The notes under the pieces: model-generated
The model's input: only the letters and a program-made list of their open reading frames with translations
Databases searched by the model: none
What the model was told of the DNA's origin: nothing
Shown here: piece by piece, positions 54,634-62,774 of the stretch
How positions within the stretch are numbered: the first letter of the stretch is position 1
Layout of the letters: the number at the start of each line of letters is the position of its first letter
Program-made: the position numbers and the translations under genes
NCBI GenBank assembly: GCA_963759875.1
Contig: CAVXBB010000015.1
Coordinates: 310,001 to 374,000, forward strand
Reading direction: 5' to 3'
Origin: JAFAGX01 sp963759875
Lineage (GTDB): Bacteria > Acidobacteriota > Terriglobia > Terriglobales > Acidobacteriaceae
DNA: 64,000 bases

Positions 54634-55836
54634 ATGGCGCAATTCGCTAGCAAAAAAGGTGTAATCGGAATTCTAACCGGCGGCGGTGACGTACCCGGAT
54701 TAAATCCGGCCATACGCGCTGTCACAATCAGGGCCCTGCGAGAGGGTTACCAAGTAGTTGGCCTTCGTCGCGGTTGGGGTGGATTGGTCGATATTGTTCG
54801 TGAGCACGATTATGACAACAGCGACAACTTCCAGGTTTTGACTGAAGAAGTGGTGAATCGCGCGGGGCGAACCGGCGGAACATTTCTGCATAGCTCCCGG
54901 ACGAATCCTGGCAAAGTCGAAAAATCCGCCGTACCTCCGCATCTGCAGCAGGCCTATAGCGGGGACAGGAATGACCTGACGCCCGAGGTTCTTAAGAATC
55001 TTGCATGGATGGGAATGGAGTATCTGATTCCCATCGGTGGAGATGACACGCTCAGCTATGGCGTGCGCCTGTATCAGGAAGGAGTAAAAGTCGTCGCGAT
55101 CCCCAAAACCATGGATAATGACGTGCCCGGAACCGACTATTGCATCGGGTTCAGCACAGCGGTGACGCGCACCATTCAAATGACAAATGACTTACGCACC
55201 TCAGCCGGATCGCACGAGCGCTTTCTGGTTCTCGAGGTCTTCGGTCGCTATGCCGGTTTCACAGCAATGTTGCCAACGATGGCGGGCGCGGCCAACCGTT
55301 GCGTGATTCCCGAGCACAAATTCGACATGGACAGGCTGACCGAGTTGCTGGTGGCAGATCGCCGGCATAATCCGAGCCGCTATTCTGTGGTCCTGATTTC
55401 CGAGGGCGCGATGTTCGAAGGTGGCGAGATGATCTTTGAAAAAGAAACCACCGATGCTTACGGCCACAAGAAGCTCGGCGGCATCGGCGACCTCGTCGGC
55501 GAGAAACTGAAAGAACTGTCGCCCAAATACAGTAATGGCAAGATTATTGAGGTGATCAACCAGAAGCTGGGATATCTCGTGCGCTGCGGCGATCCCGATG
55601 CCATCGACTCAATCGTGCCGATGGCTTACGGAAATCTAGCGCTGGATTTGATTCTCAACAAAGTTCACGGGCGGCTAGTGGTCTTGAAGAATGGGCGCTA
55701 TGACAACATGCCAATCGACGTGGTCATCGCGTCAAAGAAGGTTGTGAACGTCAAAGAACATTACAACACCGAGCGCCTTCGCCCTCACTACAGCAGTTTC
55801 GAGATGAAGCCGCTGTTCATTATGACCAGCGAATAA
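54634..55836 (+). CDS. 6-phosphofructokinase, probably PPi-dependent
   Basis: 400 residues. Phosphorylates fructose 6-phosphate. The GGGD front (16-19) and long C-terminal part fit the PFK family. Two positions that decide the phosphate donor read as in PPi-using enzymes: GGDD at 135-138 (Asp where ATP enzymes have Gly) and PKTMDND at 157-163 (Lys where ATP enzymes have Gly). So pyrophosphate is the likely donor and the reaction would be reversible. Contains GIGDLVGE and VPMAYGNLALDLI. Stands alone. Confidence 0.85.
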   Translation: MAQFASKKGVIGILTGGGDVPGLNPAIRAVTIRALREGYQVVGLRRGWGGLVDIVREHDYDNSDNFQVLTEEVVNRAGRTGGTFLHSSRTNPGKVEKSAVPPHLQQAYSGDRNDLTPEVLKNLAWMGMEYLIPIGGDDTLSYGVRLYQEGVKVVAIPKTMDNDVPGTDYCIGFSTAVTRTIQMTNDLRTSAGSHERFLVLEVFGRYAGFTAMLPTMAGAANRCVIPEHKFDMDRLTELLVADRRHNPSRYSVVLISEGAMFEGGEMIFEKETTDAYGHKKLGGIGDLVGEKLKELSPKYSNGKIIEVINQKLGYLVRCGDPDAIDSIVPMAYGNLALDLILNKVHGRLVVLKNGRYDNMPIDVVIASKKVVNVKEHYNTERLRPHYSSFEMKPLFIMTSE

Positions 55837-55840
55837 CTGA

Positions 55841-56170
55841 TTACTTGCCCTGTTGCTCGAAAACGAAACTGGCCTTTTTCGCGGTCTCGTGCTGTTTCCG
55901 CAAAGCTCGCGCTACGTCGCCAAGTGGTATCTCGTGGTGTGGGGCCAGCGGCACTTCCGCAAGCGGTATTTCACCCTGAGCTACGTCGACACTGCTGCCT
56001 CGGTCGAAGAGGCTTTGTTCGCGTCCCATCGAGCTAAATGACGCATGCTGTTCATGAGTGATCATTTCGTATGGACGACTCATTGTCGGGCCACCAACCG
56101 TGCCGCCAATCGTTTGCCCCAGAGCAACAGTCGTGCAGAACATAATCGCTACCATCGTGGCCGTTTTCAT
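55841..56170 (-). CDS. Small secreted protein of unknown function
   Basis: 109 residues with a short signal peptide (MKTATMVAIMFCTTVALGQ) and a good GAGGGTAA ribosome-binding site. The mature part is Gly/Thr-rich at first, then Glu/Leu-rich with a possible helix (GDVARALRKQHETAKKASFVFEQQ). No family recognised. It is tail to tail with the phosphofructokinase gene (4 bases between stops). Confidence 0.7.
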   Translation of the reverse strand: MKTATMVAIMFCTTVALGQTIGGTVGGPTMSRPYEMITHEQHASFSSMGREQSLFDRGSSVDVAQGEIPLAEVPLAPHHEIPLGDVARALRKQHETAKKASFVFEQQGK

Positions 56171-56691
56171 GAAGTTACCCTCTACCTTCGGGAGCCGTCT
56201 GTCAACCGCTCCTGCTCAGCATAGGAGCAAATCCCGTACCAAAGTCGTCCGGCGTAATGTTAGCGTTTTCAGCAGGCGGTGCGTGGCGTGTGCAATATTT
56301 TGCAGACTTGTACCGGCCTGAAAAACCGGAACCGCTTAGTCTCCGTAAGCTAATGTGCTTTCCTTGTTTCCACGGTTATATCGCATGCTCAATTCCAGCC
56401 AATTGGAAGTCACTTTCAGAAAGACGTTGGGCTCCAATTCGACCGCGGGACCAGAAAATATCGGACCGTCCCTCTTCAATAGCTATTGCTGCAGGGAAGG
56501 TAGGGTGTAAACGACCCCGTATCCATATTGTTGATTTTGGATTCCTGCACTAGAGACCAGTTTCCACTTTCATTCTGGTAATACTTCCAGTCGTACAGCC
56601 CGATATGATAGCCAAGGCGTGAATATAAATCAGAAGTACATGTGAGCTGGTCTGGTGAAGCGAGGATAAGATGTGCCTAACTCCGCGCGGT
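56171..56691. other. Intergenic region with a possible gene remnant
   Basis: About 520 bases with no complete gene. The minus-strand remnant at 56476-56676 is listed separately. The rest shows no RNA, repeat or regulatory site I can name. Confidence 0.4.
56476..56676 (-). pseudogene. Possible 3' remnant of a secreted or surface protein gene
   Basis: A minus-strand frame of about 66 residues, open from a TAG at 56677 to a TGA at 56476, has no start codon with a ribosome-binding site. Its composition looks protein-like, with aromatic-rich patches (LYSRLGYHIGLYDWKYYQNE). It may be the tail of a decayed gene or chance. Confidence 0.25.
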
Positions 56692-57450
56692 CTATTTTTC
56701 TTCTGTCACAGAATTCAACATGTCATTCAGCGGATTGTGCAGCCTGCTTGCGAGTTCAGCGTCCACGAGGTGAATCTCACGAAGCAAAGCATGCATGGTT
56801 GCGCGAAATGCCCGCTTCAGTTCAGCAATCTCAAGGGATCCAACCAGACAAGCAACTCCTGAGTTTTTAATCTCCGCCGGCAGATCATCAAGCCCTCTGC
56901 CTTGATGAGCCAGAACTCCGCATCGCAGACATGCCAAGGCGAGTGTATTCTCCCGCATGCCATTCAACATGTACTCCGTCTGCCAGATGCGGCCTCGCGC
57001 CATGCTTGAGCGCACGTGCAGTGCATAAAGCCAGGCCAAGCCAATCAAATCCTGGGTGCGAGCTTGTGGCGCAGGACGGGGCGAATTGGCGGTACCAAAT
57101 ATCAGGCTGAAATTCGGCCCAACAGCGCCAAACTCGCTAGCACGCCAAAACGAAATATCCACCTGCAGCGTGTTTTCCAAAAGGAACACTCGATAAAGCG
57201 TTGTTCCCCGGAATACATCGCAATGGGCCACAGCTTTGTGATTGCTGTAGAAGCTATGTGTCCAGTCAGCAATGACTGCTTCGAGGTTGCTGTTTGAGTC
57301 GACAGAAAGTGCCAGGTCGATGTCTGACCACCGGTCTTGACGTCCAGTCGCAACCGAGCCGGTGTGAGCAGCGGAGCAGATACGCGGATCTTCTTTGGCG
57401 GCGGAGACCAGTTGTTCGCGGAGTTGCTCTCTTTCCCGCGGTGTAAACAT
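56692..57450 (-). CDS. Nucleotidyltransferase-fold protein
   Basis: About 252 residues from ATG 57450 (a GTG at 57501 is a longer alternative). The minimal nucleotidyltransferase motif is GSVATGRQDRWSDIDLAL (G-S-x10-D-x-D), and a third acid lies in VDISFW. The rest is helical, resembling aminoglycoside nucleotidyltransferase-like families with a C-terminal helical domain. Target unknown. It lies just outside the tRNA-Leu islet, on the opposite strand. Confidence 0.75.
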   Translation of the reverse strand: MFTPREREQLREQLVSAAKEDPRICSAAHTGSVATGRQDRWSDIDLALSVDSNSNLEAVIADWTHSFYSNHKAVAHCDVFRGTTLYRVFLLENTLQVDISFWRASEFGAVGPNFSLIFGTANSPRPAPQARTQDLIGLAWLYALHVRSSMARGRIWQTEYMLNGMRENTLALACLRCGVLAHQGRGLDDLPAEIKNSGVACLVGSLEIAELKRAFRATMHALLREIHLVDAELASRLHNPLNDMLNSVTEEK

Positions 57451-57616
57451 AAGTGAAGTGCGGTTGCCAGCTTTATCTGCTGAGCATGAACTACTGTACA
57501 CGCCCTTCGCAAGTTGGAGGATGTCTGCTAGCGAGGAACTGCCGAGTTCCGTAAATGGCTTGAGAAACCGTGCGAAAAGCGTTTAAGCAATGAAACTAGC
57601 GCACAAGCAGTCGAGT

Positions 57617-57646
57617 TTCCACAATGCAAACCAAAGAAGCTAGAAT
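57617..57646 (+). promoter_or_regulatory. Possible promoter of the tRNA-Leu gene
   Basis: TAGAAT (57641-57646) is a reasonable -10 element, with TTCCAC (57617-57622) as a weak -35 after an 18-base spacer. The distance to the tRNA start is about 20 bases. Weak match, prediction only. Confidence 0.35.
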
Positions 57647-57665
57647 CAACTTGATTGCACCCAAG

Positions 57666-57754
57666 GCCCGGGTGGCGAAACTGGCAGACGCACGGGACTT
57701 AAAATCCCGAGTTCCGAAAGGTACGTACCGGTTCAATTCCGGTCCCGGGCACCA
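57666..57754 (+). tRNA. tRNA-Leu, anticodon TAA, CCA encoded
   Basis: Acceptor arms GCCCGGG (57666-57672) and CCCGGGC (57744-57750) pair perfectly; the discriminator is A and CCA is genomic. The anticodon stem CGGGA / TCCCG encloses CTTAAAA, anticodon TAA. A long variable arm follows (class II tRNA) and the T-arm reads CCGGTTCAATTCCGG. Its 3' end is the likely attachment site for the adjacent islet. Confidence 0.95.
57698..57754 (+). repeat. attL: 3' half of tRNA-Leu
   Basis: 57 bases from the anticodon loop to the CCA end. A second copy of the same length lies at 60161-60217 with three mismatches, all in the variable arm. The T-arm and acceptor end are identical. Confidence 0.85.
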
Positions 57755-57953
57755 ATCAAGTTCTGCCCATTCAATCATTTCAGTTTGCTCGCGCAGTTCG
57801 CTTGCGCTGCCCTGTTTGGTCGATTGTGACAATGCTTGTGACATTCTCGCGTCTGCTCTGCTCTAACCGTGACGAACGTTTCGTGCTGAAGGAAATGAAT
57901 TTTGCAAGTGCAGCCCGACGATATCTAGGAAGAAACATTATGGATGTGAAGCG

Positions 57954-58241
57954 ATGACAAAAAAGAAACTTAGACTGTTGCAGGAATCGCTCGACGAAAT
58001 GATTGAGGAGCAGGGGCGCAATTTCGCCGAAGATTGCAGTATCGAATACGACGAAGTGCCCGCCGAATTCGCACGACTGGCAAAGAAGTACCTGGGTCGT
58101 GAACTGCCAAAGCTCGGTGAAACGCAGCGCGATGAACCGCCAAAGCGCAGGTCATGCGCTCGCGATTCTGCGGATGTGGCACGCGAATTTGAAGAAAGCT
58201 GCCGCGCCTTGCGACTGGCGTTGCAACGTGGCGAAAAATGA
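57954..58241 (+). CDS. Possible small protein inside the tRNA-Leu islet
   Basis: 95 residues, charged and mostly helical (KKKLRLLQESLDEMIEEQG; VAREFEESCRALRLALQRGEK). No named family. The ribosome-binding site is weak, and another frame in the same stretch is also open, so it is uncertain. Confidence 0.4.
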   Translation: MTKKKLRLLQESLDEMIEEQGRNFAEDCSIEYDEVPAEFARLAKKYLGRELPKLGETQRDEPPKRRSCARDSADVAREFEESCRALRLALQRGEK

Positions 58242-58584
58242 GGATTAATCTGCGAATGAGGTTTGGACCAGCATGGTTAGTTGTCTGTTTCCTCCTTACG
58301 GACAAAAAGTGGTCCAACGCGGGCGGGAGCTGGTTTCTCCCTCGGAGTTCTCATCGTCTCTCCGAGAACTTTTCCAGCTCCCGGTTTTTTACGGCGACGA
58401 AGGTGGTAACTTTGGTAAGTTGTATGCGAGATAGAGGCAGCCGAAACTTTGACTTGCACGCGAGACGTTGCACGATGCGAGTGAGTAAGCTTAGGCGTAG
58501 AATCAGCGGGGACGCTGGATTACTCTGGAGCTGAGAGGAAACGCGGCTTAACCCGCGAAATCGCGGAAACGGAGGGCATCGAAA
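58242..58584. other. Gap inside the islet
   Basis: About 340 bases between the possible small gene and the three-gene operon. No gene with a good start was seen. It should contain the promoter of the operon; none can be named with confidence. The last 20 bases carry the ribosome-binding site GGAGGG for the 225-residue gene. Confidence 0.4.
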
Positions 58585-59262
58585 TTGGCTGAGGAAACAA
58601 CCTCTCGCGGCAGTGGTAAAAATAAGCAGCAGCCGGAGTTTGCGTTGGTGATGATGCATGATGTGCATTGCGAACGCTTGGAATTTGATTTTAGGGTGGC
58701 TCTTGACAAATTCAACTTGGATGGGATGATACAAGCGCTCGGGGCAAAAGACCCTAAGCGTACCTTCGCTACCGCAAATACTCGTGATCCTGAGAGATCC
58801 GACTATCATGCTCATTTTGAATGGCGTGTGCGGAAGAAACAGGCAGAAATCCGGCTAGACATTACATACATTGCAAGTCCGGTGAAACCCGAACCGGACG
58901 AGAAAGAGCCATTCGCGGACAATTTGATGCAGTGGGTAGGCCAGTTTTTTAGACATCCTGATGCGAATGCAAGAATTCATTCAGACTTCGAGTTTGATAC
59001 GAAATCAACCGTACAGTCTTGGTTCCCATTACCTCTACGGACTAAAGTTGTGGACGTGGGAGAGGGGAGTATTGACGGAATATCTGTTGCGCTCCCGTCG
59101 CAACCTAATGGGGTAGCGCGCTTCTTTCTCTCAAACATTAAAGATTCTATATTTGTGACTATCGAGTCCGAGCGCCGTATCAAATTTGCAGATTTCGCAT
59201 TAGCAACAGAACTCCAAGTGGAAAGGGCTTTCGTCAACAAGATGATTGAGGTGAAGACATGA
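58585..59262 (+). CDS. Unrecognised 225-residue protein in the toxin-antitoxin operon
   Basis: TTG start at 58585 with GGAGGG eight bases upstream. Lys/Glu-rich front, then a predicted alpha/beta protein: EFALVMMHDVHCERLEFDFR, HAHFEWRVRKKQAEIRLDIT, FSLSNIKDSIF-like region and an FALATELQVERAFVNKM helix at the end. No catalytic motif and no membrane helix is visible. The stop overlaps the ATG of the DUF433 gene by 4 bases, so the two are translationally coupled. It may be a third component (chaperone, regulator or partner) of the toxin-antitoxin pair, but I cannot assign a function. Confidence 0.65.
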   Translation: MAEETTSRGSGKNKQQPEFALVMMHDVHCERLEFDFRVALDKFNLDGMIQALGAKDPKRTFATANTRDPERSDYHAHFEWRVRKKQAEIRLDITYIASPVKPEPDEKEPFADNLMQWVGQFFRHPDANARIHSDFEFDTKSTVQSWFPLPLRTKVVDVGEGSIDGISVALPSQPNGVARFFLSNIKDSIFVTIESERRIKFADFALATELQVERAFVNKMIEVKT

Positions 59263-59615
59263 TCACCGACGACATTATCGAGCACAGCGAGGCAAATGCT
59301 CTGAAGCGGAACCCCTGGGAGCGCTATCGAGGGCGCGCCCCCTTCCCGACCGCTAAGCGTCTGGACCTGCCATTTTCTGAAGTTCTTCATTGTGCTTTGG
59401 AGCAATCAAAACATGTCACAATGAACTATGGGATTTTGGGCGGCACACCTTGCATAACTAAGACCCGGATACCTGTGTCCATGATCTTGGACGCCATTGA
59501 ATATCATGGGAGCCTTGCAGGGGCACGAAAATCATACCCCCAACTAACGATGGAGCAGATACATGATGCCGTGCTATTCGCCGCGGGTGTGTTGGAGTGT
59601 CCGTGTGGCAAATGA
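59259..59615 (+). CDS. DUF433-family antitoxin-like protein
   Basis: 118 residues. The C-terminal 65 residues form the DUF433 domain (YGILGGTPCITKTRIPVSMI, then GARKSYPQLTMEQIHDAVLF). This helix-turn-helix-type domain (also called VapB45-like) is found in antitoxins paired with DUF5615 or VapC-like toxins. A 50-residue N-terminal extension is extra. Overlaps the upstream gene by 4 bases and the downstream toxin by 11 bases, as expected for a TA pair. Confidence 0.82.
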   Translation: MITDDIIEHSEANALKRNPWERYRGRAPFPTAKRLDLPFSEVLHCALEQSKHVTMNYGILGGTPCITKTRIPVSMILDAIEYHGSLAGARKSYPQLTMEQIHDAVLFAAGVLECPCGK

Positions 59616-60000
59616 GCTGCGGATATTGGTAGATGCTTCAATCGAAGAACCAACCGCGAAAGCGCTATTGAAACATTCCTCATTGAAAGCAAAATGTGTC
59701 TGTGACATTTCCGAGTTAAAAGATAAAGAGGATTCGGTCGTAATGGATTTCGCGATTGCAGAACGAAGAATTGTTGTTACCGCAGACAAGGGCTTCAACG
59801 AAAGGGCATTCAAGATTTGTGAGCATTTCGGGATCATCATTATCAACACGCGTAGTAAGCACAGGGCAGCCCCGGTATTTAAGAGGTTCCTGCTCTCCGG
59901 GCACCGCAACGAGGCAGTAGAATCCGTGACGTACATAAACGAGACCAATATTCGCGTAAAGAAGCACAACGACAAAGTGGTTGACATTCCACTTTCATAG
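59605..60000 (+). CDS. DUF5615 PIN-like toxin
   Basis: GTG 59605 with GGAGTG six bases upstream gives about 131 residues. PIN-like Mut7-C/DUF5615 features: ELRILVDASIEEPTAKALLK (first Asp), DISELKDKEDSVVMDFAIAE (acidic middle) and RRIVVTADKGFNERAF (Asp). Likely RNase toxin neutralised by the DUF433 protein. Ends 161 bases before the attR copy of the tRNA end. Confidence 0.82.
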   Translation: MANELRILVDASIEEPTAKALLKHSSLKAKCVCDISELKDKEDSVVMDFAIAERRIVVTADKGFNERAFKICEHFGIIIINTRSKHRAAPVFKRFLLSGHRNEAVESVTYINETNIRVKKHNDKVVDIPLS

Positions 60001-60160
60001 ATCCTCTTTTCTTGCAATTCCCCTCGCCTTCTTATGCCCGAAATTATGGCCGACACTCAGGTACACTCGGGGTCACAAGGGGGCACTCTGCTGCGCTCAC
60101 TGAATCTCATGTCGTTGAAAGTGCTTGAGAATCAGCAGGTCAGAAAAGACGTGGGCAAGT

Positions 60161-60217
60161 CTTAAAATCCCGAGTCCTGAAAGGAACGTACCGGTTCAAT
60201 TCCGGTCCCGGGCACCA
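60161..60217 (+). repeat. attR: 57-base copy of the tRNA-Leu 3' end
   Basis: Begins CTTAAAATCCCGAG and ends CCCGGGCACCA like the 3' half of the real tRNA, but the 5' half of a tRNA is missing. Three base differences lie in the variable arm. It is the right border of the islet. The remaining space up to the TetR gene holds nothing else I can name. Confidence 0.85.
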
Positions 60218-60306
60218 TTCAAACCCGTTAGCGACGAGCTAGTTAGGCAGGGGTGCCAATGAAGATGCCGGCTCGGGGATTTTCCGGATTGGCTGCGGTT
60301 TTGCGA

Positions 60307-60882
60307 TTAACTTTTCGGCTGAAAAAGCTTTGCGTGCTTCGCGGTGAGAGCGGCATTACGCGACAGCAGGTCGATCGTCTCGGCCAGAACCTTACGTAGT
60401 CGAGCTTCGTAAAGCGGCGGGACCGCCTGGGAAATTAGCAGCATGGCAGTTCCGTGGGACAAGGCCCACCCGGCGAGCATCAGATTTGTGTAATCGTCTG
60501 GAGATCCACCCCACCACTCAGCGCATCGTCGTTTAATGAGATCGAGGTTGGGCCGGTGGGTTCCAGCTTTCGAAAGCAGGCCTGAATTGGCTAATTGGTA
60601 CTCGTGAGGATGCTGCAGCATGAATTCGACGAAACGCTGACACACCTCCCGCAGCGAACCACAGGGCTCCAGCACCACGGCTAATTCCTGCTGGATCTGC
60701 CGCAGCAGAGCGTTCAGAATCTCTTTCCTGTTCTTGAATCGGCGATAGACCGCAGGCGTATTCGTACGGGCGGCCTTGGCCAGAGTGCGCATGGAAAGAG
60801 CCTTCTCTCCCCCTTTCAAGTACAGTTTCTGCGCAGCATGCAGAATGCGCTCTTCCAGATGAGGGTCAGGTTTTCTGGGCAT
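60307..60882 (-). CDS. TetR-family transcriptional regulator
   Basis: 191 residues from ATG 60882 with GGGGGAG upstream. N-terminal helix-turn-helix: RILHAAQKLYLKGGEKALSM, then RTLAKAARTNTPAVYRRFKNRKEIL. The C-terminal ligand domain is of the type with MLAGWALSHGTAMLLISQ (TetR_C-like WHG domain). Regulated genes unknown; it borders the islet and diverges from a sigma-54 regulator. Confidence 0.88.
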   Translation of the reverse strand: MPRKPDPHLEERILHAAQKLYLKGGEKALSMRTLAKAARTNTPAVYRRFKNRKEILNALLRQIQQELAVVLEPCGSLREVCQRFVEFMLQHPHEYQLANSGLLSKAGTHRPNLDLIKRRCAEWWGGSPDDYTNLMLAGWALSHGTAMLLISQAVPPLYEARLRKVLAETIDLLSRNAALTAKHAKLFQPKS

Positions 60883-61203
60883 AGCTCCCCCACTGTAATC
60901 GGAGTTGACGGATAGCACAATTATGTTTACGGTGTATATTTAACGCTGTATACGTTACGGAAGTACACGTCATGGTTTTCTTGGATGCTGCTTTTCGCAA
61001 CATCGTGAAGTGCTGATCTACGGGGTCGAGCCAGAAGTGGAACGAGGGGTGGCGGTTGAAGTGAAGCTGTGTGAGCGAGTCTTCGCATCTGCCCAACCTT
61101 AGCTGTACGTTCAGAAGATCTTAGATTTGGTTCGCAACCTGCACAGCAGGCATGGCAGAGCCGTGCTCGCGCCAGGCGAACCGATATGGATGGAGGTATT
61201 GCA
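60883..61203. other. Intergenic region between the TetR gene and the sigma-54 regulator
   Basis: About 320 bases. An AT-rich block at 60925-60960 holds the word TGTATA twice, 14 bases apart (60933 and 60947), flanked on both sides by TTACGG; this may be a TetR operator, unproven. No confident sigma-54 promoter: a GG...GC pair near 61155 has the wrong spacing. Confidence 0.4.
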
Positions 61204-62613
61204 GTGAATCCCAGTAGTGCGGGACTAAAGATGATGATGGTGCATGACGATCCCGAAACCGTTACGTTGGTTTGCGAGGCGTTAGCGGGAGAGAACATCG
61301 AGTTGTTTACGTCTGCTAGTGCGGAATCTGCGCTCGAACGGCTGACCCAGATTCGTCCGCAAATTGTTTTATCCGATCTCTCATTGCCTGGAGTGGGTGG
61401 ACTGGAGTTCTTAGACCTCGTCCTGGCAAATGATCCCGGAGTGGATTTCGTCCTGATTGGCCATCATTCGACCGAGTCAGCAGTGGAAGCGATCCGCAGG
61501 GGAGCTTGTGATTACCTGCCCACGCCTCTAAATATCGAAAGACTACGAAGCTGCATCCGCCTGCTGATCGAGGTGGGGACAACACGAAGGAAAACCTTCC
61601 GGCTGGATCACGATTTGGTTGATATCTTCCAGTTTCAGGGAATGATCGGACGAAGTCCGCTGATGCTGGAGGTCTTTGCGAAAATTCGGCACATTGCACC
61701 TCACTTTCAGACGGTTTTGATCACCGGAGAAACCGGGACGGGCAAAGAATTGGCTGCGAGGGCGTTGCATGATCTCAGTCCGGCCGCATCCGCCCCTTTC
61801 GTAGTCTGCAACTGTTCTGCGCTGGTAGAAACGCTACTCGAGAGCGAGTTGTTTGGGTACGTGCGCGGCGCGTTCACCGGGGCCATACAGAACAAACAGG
61901 GCATCTTCGATTACGCCGACGGCGGGACCGTTTTCCTGGATGAAATCGGAGAGCTGCCCTTATCGGCACAAGCTAAACTGCTGCGGGTTCTGCAAAACCA
62001 CGAGGTCCAACCTGTGGGATCGCCAATTCCCCACCACGTTGATGTACGTGTGATCACCGCTACTCACCGCGATCTCACTAAGATGGTGGCGACGGGTAAG
62101 TTCCGCGAGGATCTTTTTTACCGGCTCTCGGCACTGGAGATCTCTGTTCCCAGCCTGGCGGAGAGGAAGGAAGATCTACCGTTATTACAGCGGCATTTTC
62201 TGGAAAAGTACACCAACCTTTATAAGAAAGAGATAGGCGGAATTACGCGGCGCGCGCAAACTCGATTGTCGGCGCATTCCTGGCCGGGGAACGTTCGAGA
62301 ACTGGAGAACGCCATCAGTTCCGCCTGCATGATGGCGCTGGGACCAGTTATCGATGTGGCGGATTTGCCGGAAACGCTTCGCGCACCGGCGCAGGCGACC
62401 GATTTCGCCAGTCAGGGTTTAGTCACGCTCGAAGCGATGCAGCAGCGCTATGTGCTTCAGGTGCTCCATCAGGTTCGTGGGAACAAAGCCAAAGCAGCCG
62501 AAGTTCTCGGCGTCGGCCGAAACACGATTTACCAGATGCTTAGCCGCATGGGGAAAACGGCTGGGGCATACGCCGAATCCGAGGGCAACCTAGCAATATC
62601 CTCAGGCAAATAG
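61204..62613 (+). CDS. Sigma-54-dependent response regulator with an atypical receiver
   Basis: GTG 61204 has GGAGG seven bases upstream; about 469 residues (ATG 61186 also possible). The receiver (about 1-120) keeps MMVHDDPET and SDLSLPG (Asp), but the Thr/Ser position reads IGHHS and the Lys position reads LPTPLN (Thr instead of Lys). The AAA+ domain is intact: Walker A GETGTGKE, the sigma-54 contact GAFTGA, Walker B GGTVFLDEIGEL and R-finger region. A C-terminal Fis-like helix-turn-helix is NKAKAAEVLGVGRNTIYQML. Converges on a paralogous gene. Confidence 0.92.
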   Translation: MNPSSAGLKMMMVHDDPETVTLVCEALAGENIELFTSASAESALERLTQIRPQIVLSDLSLPGVGGLEFLDLVLANDPGVDFVLIGHHSTESAVEAIRRGACDYLPTPLNIERLRSCIRLLIEVGTTRRKTFRLDHDLVDIFQFQGMIGRSPLMLEVFAKIRHIAPHFQTVLITGETGTGKELAARALHDLSPAASAPFVVCNCSALVETLLESELFGYVRGAFTGAIQNKQGIFDYADGGTVFLDEIGELPLSAQAKLLRVLQNHEVQPVGSPIPHHVDVRVITATHRDLTKMVATGKFREDLFYRLSALEISVPSLAERKEDLPLLQRHFLEKYTNLYKKEIGGITRRAQTRLSAHSWPGNVRELENAISSACMMALGPVIDVADLPETLRAPAQATDFASQGLVTLEAMQQRYVLQVLHQVRGNKAKAAEVLGVGRNTIYQMLSRMGKTAGAYAESEGNLAISSGK

Positions 62614-62774
62614 CACTTTCTGATGCACCAGGAAGGCGCTCGATCGGTTAGTAGCCGGCTCTCACCCCGGCACCATTCTTGCTGTCCCGCGGTCCCGAGT
62701 GGTATCCGGAAACTGCCGAATGTACCGCGATGACGAAACCAGATCGTGGTCGCTACTGGCTTTTGTACTTAGTC

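Larger units (their letters stand above)
57698..60217. mobile_element. tRNA-Leu-bracketed islet (about 2.5 kb)
   Basis: Bounded by the tRNA-Leu 3' end and its direct repeat, both in the same direction. It contains a possible 95-residue gene, an AT-richer stretch, and a tight operon of an unrecognised 225-residue protein, DUF433 antitoxin-like and DUF5615 toxin-like genes. No integrase or recombinase is visible, so it is a degraded or mobilised-in-trans element. Genes inside look less GC-rich than their neighbours. Confidence 0.75.

Noticed and set aside
58238..58534. 98-residue open frame in the islet gap
   Set aside because: Mixed composition, weak start, overlaps the end of the previous gene and shows no family pattern.
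60161..60217. A second tRNA-Leu gene
   Set aside because: Only the 3' half is present; the 5' acceptor and D-arm are missing, so it is an attachment-site copy.
61150..61170. Sigma-54 promoter (TGGCAG...TGC) before the sigma-54 regulator
   Set aside because: The GG to GC spacing is 9 rather than 10 bases and the consensus is weak.
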